Origin: Anaeromyxobacter paludicola
GTDB taxonomy: Bacteria > Myxococcota > Myxococcia > Myxococcales > Anaeromyxobacteraceae
Direction: 5' to 3'
DNA length: 64,000 nt
Assembly (NCBI RefSeq): GCF_023169965.1
Contig: NZ_AP025592.1
Span: forward strand, 1,550,001 to 1,614,000
A model generated the notes under the pieces. That model was not told the origin of the DNA and did no database searches. It saw nothing but the letters and a program-made list of their open reading frames with translations. Both the position numbers and the translations under genes were made by a program. Below, one piece after another: positions 31,212 to 41,476 of this stretch. Within the stretch, counting starts at the first letter, position 1. Every line of letters begins with the position of its first letter.

Positions 31212-32269
31212 GCGCGCTCCTGGTTCACCGGCCAGCCGTGCACCAGGTCGACCAGCGCCTTGACGTTCTCCGGCGGGGTCGGCGGCTGGATGCCGTGGCC
31301 GAGGTTGAAGATGTAACCGGGCTCGGAGCCCGCGGCTTCCAGGAGCGCCTTCGCCCGGGCGAGCAGCGTCTCCTTGGGGCCGAGGAGGAGCGTGGAGTCG
31401 AGGTTGCCCTGGACCGCGACGCCGGGGAGCTGGCGGCGGGCCTCGGCGAGCGGGATGCGCCAGTCGAAGCCGACCACGTCGTAGCCGAGCCGGGACAGCG
31501 GCTGCAGGTGGGTGCTGGTCCCGGTCGAGAAGATGATCGAGGGCACGCCGAGCGGGCGCATCGCCTCGGCGATGCGGGCGAGGTACGGGAAGCTGAACTC
31601 CTCCAGGTCCTCGCGCGAGAGCTCGCCGAGCCAGCTCTCGAAGATCTGGACCGCCTGGGCGCCGGCCGACACCTGGGCCTGGAGCTGCACGATGGCCGCC
31701 TCGGTCAGCTTGTCGAAGAGGGCGTGGGCCGCCGCCGGGTCGGCGTAGAGCATCGTCTTGAGCCGGGTGAAGCCCTGGCTCCCGCCCTCGACCGCGTAGC
31801 TCGCGACCGTGAACGGGCCGCCCACGAAGCCGATGAGCGGCACGCGGTCGGCGAGGACGCGCCGGATGGCCTTCACGCCGTCGAGGACGTAGGGCAGGTC
31901 CTTCACCGGATCGGGGACGCGCAGGGCGTCGATGGCGGCGCGGTCGCGGACCGGGTTGCCGATCTTCGGCCCGCCGTCGCCCTTGCCCTTCTCGCCCTTC
32001 TCGAACGAGAGGTCGAGGCCCATGGCCGGCAGCGCCACGAGGATGTCGGAGAAGAGGATGGCGGCGTCGAAGCCGAACTCGTCGATGGGCGCCGCGGTGA
32101 CCTGGGCGATGAGCTCCGGCGAGCGGCAGAGCTCGAGGAAGCTCACCTTCTGCCGCACGGCGCGGTAGCTCGCCTGGTAGCGCCCGGCCTGGCGCATGAG
32201 CCAGACGGGGAGGCGATCGACGGGTTCGCGGCGGCAGGCCTTGAGGAAGCGATGGGCGGTCGGGCTCAT
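31208..32269 (-). CDS. hemE: uroporphyrinogen decarboxylase
   Basis: A 353-residue UroD. N-terminal LPVWLMRQAGRYQASYRAVR and the FSDILVALPAMGLDLSF segment (catalytic Asp), FVGGPFTVASYAVEGG, and NLGHGIQPPTPPENVKALV at the end are diagnostic. It removes four carboxylates from uroporphyrinogen III. First gene of hemE-hemN-hemH. An alternative in-frame ATG lies 12 bases upstream at 32281; 32269 is taken because it follows the -10-like TAGAAT by ten bases and gives the standard N-terminus. Confidence 0.96.
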   Translation of the reverse strand: MSPTAHRFLKACRREPVDRLPVWLMRQAGRYQASYRAVRQKVSFLELCRSPELIAQVTAAPIDEFGFDAAILFSDILVALPAMGLDLSFEKGEKGKGDGGPKIGNPVRDRAAIDALRVPDPVKDLPYVLDGVKAIRRVLADRVPLIGFVGGPFTVASYAVEGGSQGFTRLKTMLYADPAAAHALFDKLTEAAIVQLQAQVSAGAQAVQIFESWLGELSREDLEEFSFPYLARIAEAMRPLGVPSIIFSTGTSTHLQPLSRLGYDVVGFDWRIPLAEARRQLPGVAVQGNLDSTLLLGPKETLLARAKALLEAAGSEPGYIFNLGHGIQPPTPPENVKALVDLVHGWPVNQERA

Positions 32270-32279
32270 TGGGCCGCGC

Positions 32280-32285
32280 ATTCTA
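32280..32285 (-). promoter_or_regulatory. -10 element of the hemENH operon
   Basis: TAGAAT on the minus strand ten bases before the hemE ATG at 32269. A start seven bases downstream of the hexamer leaves about three untranslated bases. No -35 match. Confidence 0.45.
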
Positions 32286-32340
32286 CCCGACCGGGCCGGC
32301 GCGCGCATCACGAGCGAGCGGGCGCGCGCCCGGGCTCCCC

Positions 32341-32628
32341 CTAACCGAGCGCCGCCTCGACCGCCGCGGCCGACCGCCCCTCCACCCGCAGGGTCTTCCG
32401 CCGGCCGGTGTCGCCCCGCAGGAGGACGACGTCCGCCTTCCGCACCGAGAGCGCGTCGGCCAGGAACTCGACGAGCGCCCGGTTGGCCTCCCCGTCCACG
32501 GGCGGCGCGGCGAGCTGCACCTTGAGCCGGCCGTCGTGCTCGCCGGCGGCGCGCGTGCGCGAGGCGCGGGGCTGCACCAGCACCTCGAGGACGGCGCCCC
32601 CGGGCGCGTCTCGCACCCAGGCCGCCAC
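32341..32628 (-). CDS. DUF167 / YggU-family protein
   Basis: A 95-residue protein with the DUF167 signature ([60 protein letters not shown]). The fold is known, the function is not; in other bacteria it sits near yggT or proC. GTG start, three bases after the lpxI stop, so it is the last gene of the outer-membrane cluster. Length is standard. Confidence 0.85.
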   Translation of the reverse strand: MAAWVRDAPGGAVLEVLVQPRASRTRAAGEHDGRLKVQLAAPPVDGEANRALVEFLADALSVRKADVVLLRGDTGRRKTLRVEGRSAAAVEAALG

Positions 32629-32631
32629 CGC

Positions 32632-33432
32632 CTAGAGCCCCACCACCGCCACCCGGGCGCGGTCGGCGTCGCGCACCAGGGCCTCGCGGTCCATGACCAG
32701 CGTCGCCCCGGCCTCGACCGCGAGCACCGCGGCCCCGACCTCGGCGAGGACGGCCACCGTGTCGGGCCCGACCGCCGGCAGGTCGAAGCGCCGGTCCTGG
32801 CCCGGCTTGACCGCCTTCACCACCACCGCGCCGCCCTTGGCGAGCGCGCCGCCGCGGCGGATGCAGGCGTCGGTGCCCTCGATGGCCTCCACCGCCAGGG
32901 CCGCCCTGCCCTTCACCACCACCGTCTGGCCGAGGTCGAGGCGGCCCACCGCCCGCGCCAGCTCGAGGCCGTAGCGGGCGTCCTCCCACTGCTCCGGGGT
33001 CGGGCTGCGCCGGCCGAGCACGCCCGCGGGCGCCAGCCGGTCGGCGAGGAACGGCGCCGGGTCCACCACCGGCAGCCCCTCCGCCTCGAGGTGGGCGGCG
33101 ATGCCGCGCAGGAGGCTGTCGTCGCCGCGGACCGCCACCCGCGCCACCACGCCGAGGAGCGCCGCGTCCGGCAGGGCGTCGCGGAAGAAGCGGGCCTTCG
33201 GGACCCCGCCCAGCATCACCGCCGAGCCGGCGCCGCCCTGGCGCAGCGCCGAGACGATCCGGCCGAGCTGCCCCAGCTTCACCCAGGTGAGCCCGTCCAC
33301 CGCGCCCTCGAGGGCCGGGTCGGTGATCGACTGGAAGGCGGTCGCCACCACCCGGTGGCCGGCGCGCCGCGCGCTCTCCGCGAAGAGGATGGGAAAGCGG
33401 CCGCTGCCGGCGATGAGGCCGAGGGTCGCCAC
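32632..33432 (-). CDS. lpxI: UDP-2,3-diacylglucosamine pyrophosphatase LpxI
   Basis: A 266-residue protein of the LpxI (former DUF1009) family, which replaces LpxH in many alpha- and delta-type lineages and hydrolyses UDP-2,3-diacylglucosamine to lipid X. Signatures: LGLIAGSGRFPILFAESARR at the start, VMLGGVPKARFF, RGDDSLLRGIAAHLEAEG, and the C-terminal catalytic region VVVKAVKPGQDRRFDLPAVGPDTV. It lies immediately downstream of lpxA, the canonical place for lpxI. GTG start. Confidence 0.95.
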   Translation of the reverse strand: MATLGLIAGSGRFPILFAESARRAGHRVVATAFQSITDPALEGAVDGLTWVKLGQLGRIVSALRQGGAGSAVMLGGVPKARFFRDALPDAALLGVVARVAVRGDDSLLRGIAAHLEAEGLPVVDPAPFLADRLAPAGVLGRRSPTPEQWEDARYGLELARAVGRLDLGQTVVVKGRAALAVEAIEGTDACIRRGGALAKGGAVVVKAVKPGQDRRFDLPAVGPDTVAVLAEVGAAVLAVEAGATLVMDREALVRDADRARVAVVGL

Positions 33433-33435
33433 GCG

Positions 33436-34209
33436 CTACCTCGTGACGCCGCGGCGCGAGCCCTCGAGGAAGGCGACCAGGTGGGCGATCTCGGGCTCGG
33501 CGCCCATCTCGGCCCGGAGCTCGCCGAGCGCCTCCTCGAGCTTGAGCTTGCTGCGGAAGAGCTTCCGGTAGGCGGCCCGGATCCGGCCGCCCTGGGCCTC
33601 GGTGAAGCCGGCGCGCTGGAGCCCCACGGTGTTGAGCCCGGCCAGCCGCGCCCGGTCGCCCTGGACGGTGCAGTAGGGCGGCACGTCCATCACCACCACC
33701 GAGCCGGCGGCGAGGAAGGCGTAGCGCCCGAGCCGGACGAACTGGTGGACCCCGGAGAGCCCGCCCAGGATGACGTGGTCCTCCAGCACCACGTGACCGG
33801 CGAGCGCCACCGAGTTGGCGAGGATGCACCCGTCGCCCACCTGGCAGTCGTGGGCCACGTGGGCGTTGGCCATGAAGAGGCAGCCCGAGCCGATGCGGGT
33901 GACCCCGCCGCCCCCGGCGGTGCCGACGTGCGCGGTGGTGAACTCGCGGAACTGGTTCCGGTCGCCGACGACGAGCTTCGTCGGCTCGCCGCCGTACTTG
34001 AGGTCCTGCGGGATCTGGCCGAGGACGGCGTGCGGGAAGACGCGGTTTCCCGCGCCGAGGACGGTGTCGCCCTCGATCACGGCGTGGGCGCCGATCCGGC
34101 AGTCCGGGCCGAGCCGGACCTGCGGCCCGATCACCGCGTACGGCCCCACCTCGCAGGAGGGGTGCACCTCGGCCCCGGGGGCCACGACCGCCGTGGGGTG
34201 GATGGCCAT
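33436..34209 (-). CDS. lpxA: UDP-N-acetylglucosamine acyltransferase
   Basis: A 257-residue left-handed parallel beta-helix enzyme, first step of lipid A synthesis. Hexapeptide repeats run from residue 1 to about 190, with VFPHAVLGQIPQDLKYGGEP, the catalytic His in ANAHVAHDCQVGDGC (about 125), and the C-terminal helical domain. Acyl-chain length cannot be judged from sequence alone. It follows fabZ by 24 bases. Confidence 0.97.
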   Translation of the reverse strand: MAIHPTAVVAPGAEVHPSCEVGPYAVIGPQVRLGPDCRIGAHAVIEGDTVLGAGNRVFPHAVLGQIPQDLKYGGEPTKLVVGDRNQFREFTTAHVGTAGGGGVTRIGSGCLFMANAHVAHDCQVGDGCILANSVALAGHVVLEDHVILGGLSGVHQFVRLGRYAFLAAGSVVVMDVPPYCTVQGDRARLAGLNTVGLQRAGFTEAQGGRIRAAYRKLFRSKLKLEEALGELRAEMGAEPEIAHLVAFLEGSRRGVTR

Positions 34210-34233
34210 CGCAGCGCTCCTCGCCGGCGCCCG

Positions 34234-34698
34234 CTAGGCGCCCTTGTCGGCCAGCATCGCCATGAACTCGGCCTCGGCCACCACCTCGCCGTCCACCCGG
34301 GCGGTGCCCTTCTCCTTCCAGACCGCGCCCTTGCCGCGCACGACCTCGATGGTGAGCTCGAGCCGGTCGCCCGGCACCACCGGCTTGCGGAAGCGCGCGC
34401 CGTCGATGCCCATGAGGTAGGTGACCTTGTTCGCGAACTCCCCCTCCATCGACTTCATGGCGAGGAGCGCCGCGGCCTGGGCCATCGCCTCGAGGATGAG
34501 CACGCCCGGCATCACCGGGTGGCCGGGGAAGTGCCCCTCGAAGAAGGGCTCGTTCATGGTGACCGACTTCCAGGCCGTGAGCGACTTCATCGGCTCGAAG
34601 GCGACCACCCGGTCCACCAGCAGGAACGGATAGCGGTGGGGCAGCAGCTTCTGGATCTCGCGCACGTCGAGGACGGCGGCCTGCTTCGCCTTGCTCAT
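34234..34698 (-). CDS. fabZ: (3R)-hydroxyacyl-ACP dehydratase
   Basis: A 154-residue hot-dog dehydratase with LLPHRYPFLLVDRVV and the catalytic loop FEGHFPGHPVMPGVLILEAMAQ (His and Glu). It competes with LpxA/LpxD for hydroxyacyl-ACP, explaining its place between lpxD and lpxA. The ATG at 34698 overlaps the lpxD stop (ATGA). The long frame spanning 34234-38706 is mostly bamA/lpxD shadow and is not one protein. Confidence 0.97.
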   Translation of the reverse strand: MSKAKQAAVLDVREIQKLLPHRYPFLLVDRVVAFEPMKSLTAWKSVTMNEPFFEGHFPGHPVMPGVLILEAMAQAAALLAMKSMEGEFANKVTYLMGIDGARFRKPVVPGDRLELTIEVVRGKGAVWKEKGTARVDGEVVAEAEFMAMLADKGA

Positions 34699-35753
34699 GT
34701 CTTCTCGGTTTCCTCTGCGGCCGGCCCGGCCGCCTTCTCGAGCGCCTTCACGCGCCGGGAGAGCTCGTCGAGGCGCCGGAGCAGCGCCTCCTCGCGCATC
34801 CAGCGGCGCTGCGGGCGGGCCGGGTAGCCGCCCCAGGTCTCGCCGGCGGGGATGTCGTTCATCACGCCCGACTGGGCGAGCAGCGTGGCGCGGTCGCCGA
34901 CCTGGAGGTGCCCCGCGAGCCCGACCTGGCCGGCCAGCACCACCCCCTGCCCGAGCTTCGTCGAGCCGGAGATCCCGACCTGGGCGCAGAGGATCGAGAG
35001 CGGACCCACCTGCACGTTGTGGGCGATCTGGACCAGGTTGTCGATCTTGCTCCCGCGCCCCACCACGGTGGAGCCGAGGGTGGCGCGGTCCACGCAGGAG
35101 TTGGCGCCGAGCTCGACGTCGTCCTCGACCACCGCGTTGCCGGCCTGGGGGACCTTGTAGTGGCGCGGGCCGGAGCCGTCCTCGCCCACCGGGTCGAAGG
35201 CGAAGCCGAAGCCGTCGGCGCCGATCACCACCCCGGGCTGGAGGACGCAGCGGCTCCCGACCACGCAGCGCTCGCGGACGTTGACGTTGGCGTAGAGGAC
35301 GCAGTCCTCGCCGACCCGGGCCTCGGCCCCGAGCACCACGCCGGGGAAGAGGATGCTGCGCGCGCCGACCTCGGCGCCCGGGCCGACGCAGGCGAACGGC
35401 ATCACCTGCGCCGACGGGTGGACGTGGGCCGAGGGGTGGACCGCCGCCTGCGGGGCGATCTCCGGGACCGGCTCGCGGGGCGGGTGGAAGAGCGTGGAGA
35501 TGCGCGCGAACGCGAGGTACGCGTTCTTCACCCGCAGCACGGTGCGCCCGGCGGGCGCCGCCGCCCCGGGCTCGAGCACCACCGCGCCGGCCCGGGAGGC
35601 CTCGAAGGCCTCCCGGTAGCGGGGGTTCGAGAAGAACGAGAGGTCGGCCGGGCCGGCCGTCTCGAGGGGCGCCACGCGCTCGACGCGCAGCGCCCCGTCG
35701 CCCTGCACCTCGCCGCCCACGCGCGCGGCGAGCTCCGCGAGCAGGAAGGTCAC
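34695..35753 (-). CDS. lpxD: UDP-3-O-(3-hydroxyacyl)glucosamine N-acyltransferase
   Basis: A 352-residue enzyme of lipid A assembly: N-terminal uridine-binding domain (1-100, with LSFFSNPRYREAFEASRAG), a left-handed beta-helix of hexapeptide repeats (about 105-320) with catalytic His in NLVQIAHNVQVG, and a C-terminal helix. GTG start 12 bases after skp. Together with LpxA and LpxI it gives the first, third and fourth steps; lpxC and lpxB are elsewhere. Confidence 0.96.
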   Translation of the reverse strand: MTFLLAELAARVGGEVQGDGALRVERVAPLETAGPADLSFFSNPRYREAFEASRAGAVVLEPGAAAPAGRTVLRVKNAYLAFARISTLFHPPREPVPEIAPQAAVHPSAHVHPSAQVMPFACVGPGAEVGARSILFPGVVLGAEARVGEDCVLYANVNVRERCVVGSRCVLQPGVVIGADGFGFAFDPVGEDGSGPRHYKVPQAGNAVVEDDVELGANSCVDRATLGSTVVGRGSKIDNLVQIAHNVQVGPLSILCAQVGISGSTKLGQGVVLAGQVGLAGHLQVGDRATLLAQSGVMNDIPAGETWGGYPARPQRRWMREEALLRRLDELSRRVKALEKAAGPAAEETEKT

Positions 35754-35765
35754 GGGCGGCCTCCG

Positions 35766-36332
35766 CTACTTCTTCTTGCCGTTCGGCTTCTTGGCCGAGG
35801 CGGCCGGGGAGCCGCCCTTGTGGCGGGCGTTGTACTTGCGGACGAGCTCGTTCGTGAGGTCGTACTGCGGCGGCGCGTAGATGAGGCCGGAGTCGGTCTT
35901 CTCGAAGACCATGGTGAAGCCCTCCGACTCGGCCATCTCGCGGATGATGGCGTTCATCTTCTCGAAGATGCCGCGCGTCATCTCGCGCTCGCGCTCCGAG
36001 AGCTCCTTCTGCAGGTTCACGTAGGTGCCCTGCACGTCGGCGAGCTTGCGGTCGAACTCGGCCTGCTTCTCCCGCTTGGCCGTGTCCGACATGACCACCT
36101 GCTGCTTGTCGTAGTCGGCCTTGAGCCGCTTCAGCTCCTCCTGCTTCTCGTCGAGCGTCTTCTGCTTCTGGTCGAACTCCCGCTTGAGCTGGGCCTTGGC
36201 GGCCTTGCCGTCCTCGACCTCGTTGAGGGCGCGCTGGAGATCGACGAAGCCGATCTTGACGTCGGCGGCGGCCGGCGCGGCGTAGAGCGCGGCGGCGAAG
36301 GCGAGGGCGGCGGGGATGGCGATGCGTCTCAT
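35766..36332 (-). CDS. skp: OmpH/Skp-like periplasmic chaperone
   Basis: A 188-residue secreted protein: signal peptide (1-22, ending AAPAAA), KIGFVDLQRALNEVEDG, then about 90 residues of charged coiled-coil (FDQKQKTLDEKQEELKRL and following) that form Skp tentacles, and the base strand MVFEKTDSGLIYAPPQYDLT. The Lys-rich C-terminal tail is longer than in E. coli. It shields unfolded outer-membrane proteins on the way to BamA, encoded just upstream. Confidence 0.92.
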   Translation of the reverse strand: MRRIAIPAALAFAAALYAAPAAADVKIGFVDLQRALNEVEDGKAAKAQLKREFDQKQKTLDEKQEELKRLKADYDKQQVVMSDTAKREKQAEFDRKLADVQGTYVNLQKELSEREREMTRGIFEKMNAIIREMAESEGFTMVFEKTDSGLIYAPPQYDLTNELVRKYNARHKGGSPAASAKKPNGKKK

Positions 36333-36356
36333 GGAGTCCTCCGTGATGCGGGTCGG

Positions 36357-38738
36357 CTAGAAGAAGTTGCCGATGGTGAACTGGAAGTCGCTCGAGGAGT
36401 CGATCCAGTTGCCGGTGAGCCCGTCCCTGCGGCGGTTGAGCGGGAAGCCCCACTCGAAGCGGAGCGGGCCGATGGGGCTCATCCAGCGCAGGCCGAAGCC
36501 GACCGACTTGTAGAGCGAGAGCCCGACGTTGGGGTCGGACCACTGGCCCGAGCCGAAGGTGTTCCCCATGTCGAAGAACACGACGCCGCGCACGCCGACC
36601 TTCTCGAGCAGCGGGATCTCGAGCTCGGAGTTGAGGATGAGCTGCTTGTTCCCGCCCACCGACACCCCGGTGAGCTCGGCGTCGGGGCGCGGGGTGGCGC
36701 CCGCCAGCACCTGCGGCGAGATGGAGAGCAGGCGGTAGCCGCGGACCGAGTTGATGCCGCCGAGGTAGTAGAGCTCGGAGACCGGCACCGGGTGGGCGTC
36801 GTCCCAGTTGCGGATGTACCCGGCGGTCAGCTTGAGCCGCCCGACGACGCCCGCGAACAGCGGGTGGTAGTAGCGGGACTCGAAGGTGTAGCGGCTGAAG
36901 AGGTTCACCCGGCTGCCGAACACCGCCTCGGGGGCGAGCGCCGGCGGGGCGAACTCGGCCGACAGCGACTCGTAGTAGCCGCTCGACGGGAAGAGCCGGT
37001 CGTTGCGCTTGTCCCACTGCAGCGAGAGGCGCAGGGCGCTGGTGGTGCCGGAGCGGTAGCGGTTCGCGAGCAGGATGTCGGTGAAGGTCGGCGTGACCGA
37101 CACGAACTCGTTCGTGTAGGTCGCGAAGAGGCGCATGTCCTCCAGGTTCCGCGCGAACTTCCACCAGGGCGCGAGCCCGGCGAGCTCGTAGCCCCAGGTC
37201 AGCGTGCCGCCGACCGCCTTGCGGGTGAAGGTGGAGTAGATGCCCTCGGTGGCGTAGAGGTCGAAGGCGAAGGTCCAGCGGGTGTCGAGGAAGTAGGGCT
37301 CGACGAACTGGATCTGGCCGAGCTGCCGGATCGACGAGTACTGGATCTGCAGCGAGAGCGTCTGGCCCCAGCCGAAGAAGTTGTTCTGGGAGATCTGGCC
37401 GGTGAGGATGAAGTTCTCGTAGGACGAGAAGCCGGCGCCCACCTGGAACGTGCCGGTGGAGCGCTCCTTCACCTCGACGGTGGCGACGATCTTGTCGTCG
37501 GCGCTGCCCTTCTTGGTGGTGATCTCCACCTTCTCGAAGTAGCCGAGCGCGTTGACGCGCTGCTTCGAGACGTTGATCCCGGTGCCGCTGAAGAGGTCGC
37601 CCTCGTAGATGCGCAGCTCGCGCCGGATGACCTTGTCGCGGGTCTTGGCGTTGCCGACGATCTCGATCCGCTCGAAGTAGGTCTTCTGGCCGGGCTGGAC
37701 GTCGTAGGTGAGGTCGATGACCTTGGTGTCGGCGTGGACGTTCGTGACCGGGTTCACGTTCACGTACGCGTAGCCGAGGTCCTTGTAGACGTCCTGCAGG
37801 TTCTGGATGTCCTTCGCCACCTTGGAGCGGGCGAAGATCATCCCCGGCCTGACCTGCACCACCTTCTCGAGCAGCGGGGTCTGATCGAGCAGCTCGCCCG
37901 AGAAGTCCACCTTGCCCGCCGAGAACTGGTCGCCCTCGTCCACGTGGAGCGAGATGTAGAGCCACTTCTTGTCGGGGCTGATCTGGACCGCGGGCTTCCC
38001 CACCTTGGCGTAGAGGTAGCCCTTGTCGCCGTAGATGAACTGGATCGCCTGCAGGTCGCGCTGGAACGCCTCCTCCTTGTAGTTCCCCATGGAGTTGAGG
38101 AACGAGAGGTAGCCGCCCTCCTGCGTCTGCATGTACGGGGTGATCTCGTCCTTGGCGACGTGGGCGTTGCCGAGGATGTTCACCTGCCGGACCTGGACCT
38201 TGGCGTGCTCGTTCACGACGAACACGACGTTGGTCTGGTTGTCGGGCTGCGGGTCGAGCCGCCAGGTCACCTCGGCGAGGTAGAAGCCCTTCTCGACGTA
38301 CTTCTCCTGGATCTTCTTCTGCGACTTGCGGACCAGGTTGAGGTCGAGGATGGCGAACGGCTTGATCTCCGAGGCCTCCTTGACGAGGTCGTCGGCCGAG
38401 ATCTCGTCGGCGCCCTCGACCTTCACCTCGCGGACCGCCGGCTTCTCGACGACGCGGAACACCAGCGTCGGGCGCTCGGCGCCGCCCTGCTCCTCGACGG
38501 TCACGTCGGAGAAGAAGCCGAGCTTCATCACCGAGCGGATGTCCTCGTCCACCTTCTTGAGGTCGAGCGGCTCGCCGGCCTTCTGCGAGATCACCGCCTT
38601 CACGGCGTCGATCTCGACGCGGCGGTTGCCCTCGACCTGGACGGCCTGGACGGTGGGCTCGTCCCCCTGCGCGGCGCGGGCCGCGGGCGGACACACGAGG
38701 AGGCACAGCGCGGCCAGGGCGAGGAGGGGGCGGCTCAC
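36357..38738 (-). CDS. bamA: outer-membrane protein assembly factor BamA
   Basis: A 793-residue Omp85 protein: signal peptide ([21 protein letters not shown]), five POTRA domains (about 30-420), and a 16-strand beta-barrel ending in Phe (FQFTIGNFF), with the VRGYRL motif in loop 6. It folds outer-membrane beta-barrels. Start: an open frame also reaches a TTG at 38777 overlapping the lolD stop, but that TTG is the -35 of a promoter; the GTG at 38738 gives a textbook signal peptide and is preferred. Followed by skp after 24 bases. Confidence 0.95.
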   Translation of the reverse strand: MSRPLLALAALCLLVCPPAARAAQGDEPTVQAVQVEGNRRVEIDAVKAVISQKAGEPLDLKKVDEDIRSVMKLGFFSDVTVEEQGGAERPTLVFRVVEKPAVREVKVEGADEISADDLVKEASEIKPFAILDLNLVRKSQKKIQEKYVEKGFYLAEVTWRLDPQPDNQTNVVFVVNEHAKVQVRQVNILGNAHVAKDEITPYMQTQEGGYLSFLNSMGNYKEEAFQRDLQAIQFIYGDKGYLYAKVGKPAVQISPDKKWLYISLHVDEGDQFSAGKVDFSGELLDQTPLLEKVVQVRPGMIFARSKVAKDIQNLQDVYKDLGYAYVNVNPVTNVHADTKVIDLTYDVQPGQKTYFERIEIVGNAKTRDKVIRRELRIYEGDLFSGTGINVSKQRVNALGYFEKVEITTKKGSADDKIVATVEVKERSTGTFQVGAGFSSYENFILTGQISQNNFFGWGQTLSLQIQYSSIRQLGQIQFVEPYFLDTRWTFAFDLYATEGIYSTFTRKAVGGTLTWGYELAGLAPWWKFARNLEDMRLFATYTNEFVSVTPTFTDILLANRYRSGTTSALRLSLQWDKRNDRLFPSSGYYESLSAEFAPPALAPEAVFGSRVNLFSRYTFESRYYHPLFAGVVGRLKLTAGYIRNWDDAHPVPVSELYYLGGINSVRGYRLLSISPQVLAGATPRPDAELTGVSVGGNKQLILNSELEIPLLEKVGVRGVVFFDMGNTFGSGQWSDPNVGLSLYKSVGFGLRWMSPIGPLRFEWGFPLNRRRDGLTGNWIDSSSDFQFTIGNFF

Positions 38739-38748
38739 GAAGCCGCGA

Positions 38749-38773
38749 AATCTAGTGGAAAGGCGCTGAAAGC

Positions 38774-38777
<4 letters not shown>
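38749..38777 (-). promoter_or_regulatory. bamA promoter with near-leaderless start
   Basis: On the minus strand TTGAGC (38772-38777), exactly 17 bases, TAGATT (38749-38754), then ten bases and GTG at 38738. A start about seven bases after the -10 leaves a leader of about three bases. The -35 overlaps the lolD stop. Confidence 0.65.
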
Positions 38778-39471
<694 letters not shown>

Positions 39472-39472
<1 letters not shown>

Positions 39473-41472
39473 CACTCGCTCCGGAGCCCCTCGACCGGCT
39501 GCAGCCGGGCGGCCTTGGTGGCGGGGTAGATGGTGGCGAGGTAGGAGAGGCCCATCGCGGCGAGCGCCACGAAGGCGAACTGGGCCGGGTCCACCAGCAC
39601 CGGGAGGTTCGAGATGTAGTAGACCTCCGGATCGAGCGGGATGCCCACCTTCTCCACCAGCAGGCAGGTGCCGTAGCCGAGGAGCAGGCCGAAGGCGGTC
39701 CCGACCGCGCCGATGATGAGCCCCTCGGCGACGAAGATCCGCATCACGCTCGAGAGGCCCGCCCCCATGCTCTTCAGCACCGCGATCTCGCGGGTCTTCT
39801 CGAGCACCAGCATGATGAGGGTGGCGACGATGATGAAGCTCGCCACGAGCACGATGAACCCGAGGATCACCGCCATCACCACCTTCTCCATCATCAGCGC
39901 GGAGAAGAGGTTGCGGTTCATCTCGCCCCAGTCCTTCACCCGGTACGGGTAGCCCTCGAGCGCGGCCAGCACGCGGCGGGTGACCGGCCGGGCGGCGTCC
40001 ACGTTCCGCACCTTGAGCTCGAGCCCGGTGATCGCGTCGCCGGCGCCGAAGAAGCGCTGCGCCGCCCCGAGGTCGAGGTAGGCGAACTTGGAGTCGTACT
40101 CGTACATCCCGCTGTAGAAGACCCCGGCCACGCGGAAGGGGCGGCTCTTGGGCTGCGGGCCGGCCGGTCCGAGGTCGCCGAGCGGGGAGATGACGTTCAC
40201 CACGTCGCCCACGAAGACCCGCAGCGAGCGGGCCAGCTCGCGGCCGATGACGATGCCGGGGACGGGCTCGCCGCCGGGGGCGGCGGCCGGCGCCTCGCCC
40301 GTGCCCGGCTTGCGCGGGAGCGGCGGCTCCTCGGCGCGGGCGCCGCCGGCGGGCCGCGCCGGGGCGGGGGCCCCCGCGGCGGCCCGCTCCGGCGCGCGCT
40401 GCTCCAGCTCGTCGAAGGGGCGGTCCTTGCCGGGCGGCGGGATCCGGTCGGGGTGGGCGAGCCAGTCGAGCCGCCCCTCCTCGAGCTTCCGCGGCCAGTC
40501 GGTCACGGTGCCCACCGTGGCCGGGTCCACGCCCTTGAGCACCGCGCCGGTCAGGTTCTGGCCGGCGGAGAGCATGACCTCCTCGTAGAGGAAGGGGGTC
40601 GCGGCGGCCACGCCCGGCACGCCCAGCACCGTCCCGCGGACCTCCCGCCAGCCGGTGAACTCGTTCTGACCGCCGTACTTCATCACCATGCCGTGGGCGT
40701 TCTGGCCCAGGATCTTGGACTTGAGGTCGGCCTCGAACCCGCTCATGACCGAGAGCACCACGGTGAGCGCCCAGACGCCGATGGCGACGCCGCCGATCGA
40801 GATGAGCGTCATGAGGAGCGTGGCGGGCATGCGCCGGCGCCAGGCCTCCTCGCCGCGGCGCCGGGCGGCCCGCTCGCGCCGGTCCTGCCAGATCGACCAG
40901 CCGAGGAACGCGAGCAGCCCGGGCACGAGCCCGGTCACCACCATCCCGAAGAGCGCCAGGAGGGTGCGGGTCGAGAGGCGCAGGTGGCTCTTCGCGACGA
41001 AGAGCTCGTAGGAGAGCGAGGGATCGAAGCGCCCCGAGCCGGTGGCGAGGTAGGCGAGCGTGGCGCCCACGAAGGTGGCGGTGGCGGAGCCGGCGGCCGC
41101 GAGCAGGAGCCCGAGGACCAGCACGAGCTTCCCCTGCGCCTCCCACGCCGCGAGCACGCCGCCGCGCAGCCCCACCCCGGCCCCGAGCACCGGCCCGAGC
41201 TCGAGCGCGAGCAGGAGCAGGGCCGCCGCGGTGATCTCGTAGAACGCGAGCCGCCGGCCGGCCGCGGCCGCCGCGGCGCCGAGCGCGCCGGCGACGAGCG
41301 CCCCGGCCAGCGCCGCGAGGGCGGCGGCCACCCCGCCGGGCAGGCCGAGCCGGTCGGCGAGCAGCGCCTGGGCGACCAGCGCCGCGAACGGGGCGCCCAC
41401 CACGCCGAGCGCGGCGAGGCAGAAGGCGCGGCCGGAGAAGACCGGCGGGACCGCTCGCGGCGCGGCGCTCAC
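39472..41472 (-). CDS. lolC: LolC/E-type permease with a large N-terminal extension
   Basis: A 666-residue membrane protein. The usual Lol permease starts near [13 protein letters not shown] (154) and has [25 protein letters not shown], a periplasmic domain, and three C-terminal membrane segments ([68 protein letters not shown]) ending in [15 protein letters not shown]. Before residue 154 there are four hydrophobic segments (about 17-40, 48-72, 78-100, 115-143) and a fifth at 168-195 within an insertion. The periplasmic domain has a Pro/Ala-rich insert (about 335-395). GTG start; canonical LolC is about 400 residues. Only one permease gene is present, so it may form a homodimer with LolD. Confidence 0.88.
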
Positions 41473-41476
41473 TCCG

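Noticed and set aside
34234-38706. 1490-residue minus-strand frame containing FabZ at its end
   Set aside because: Only the last 154 codons are real (fabZ); the rest is the out-of-frame image of bamA, skp and lpxD.
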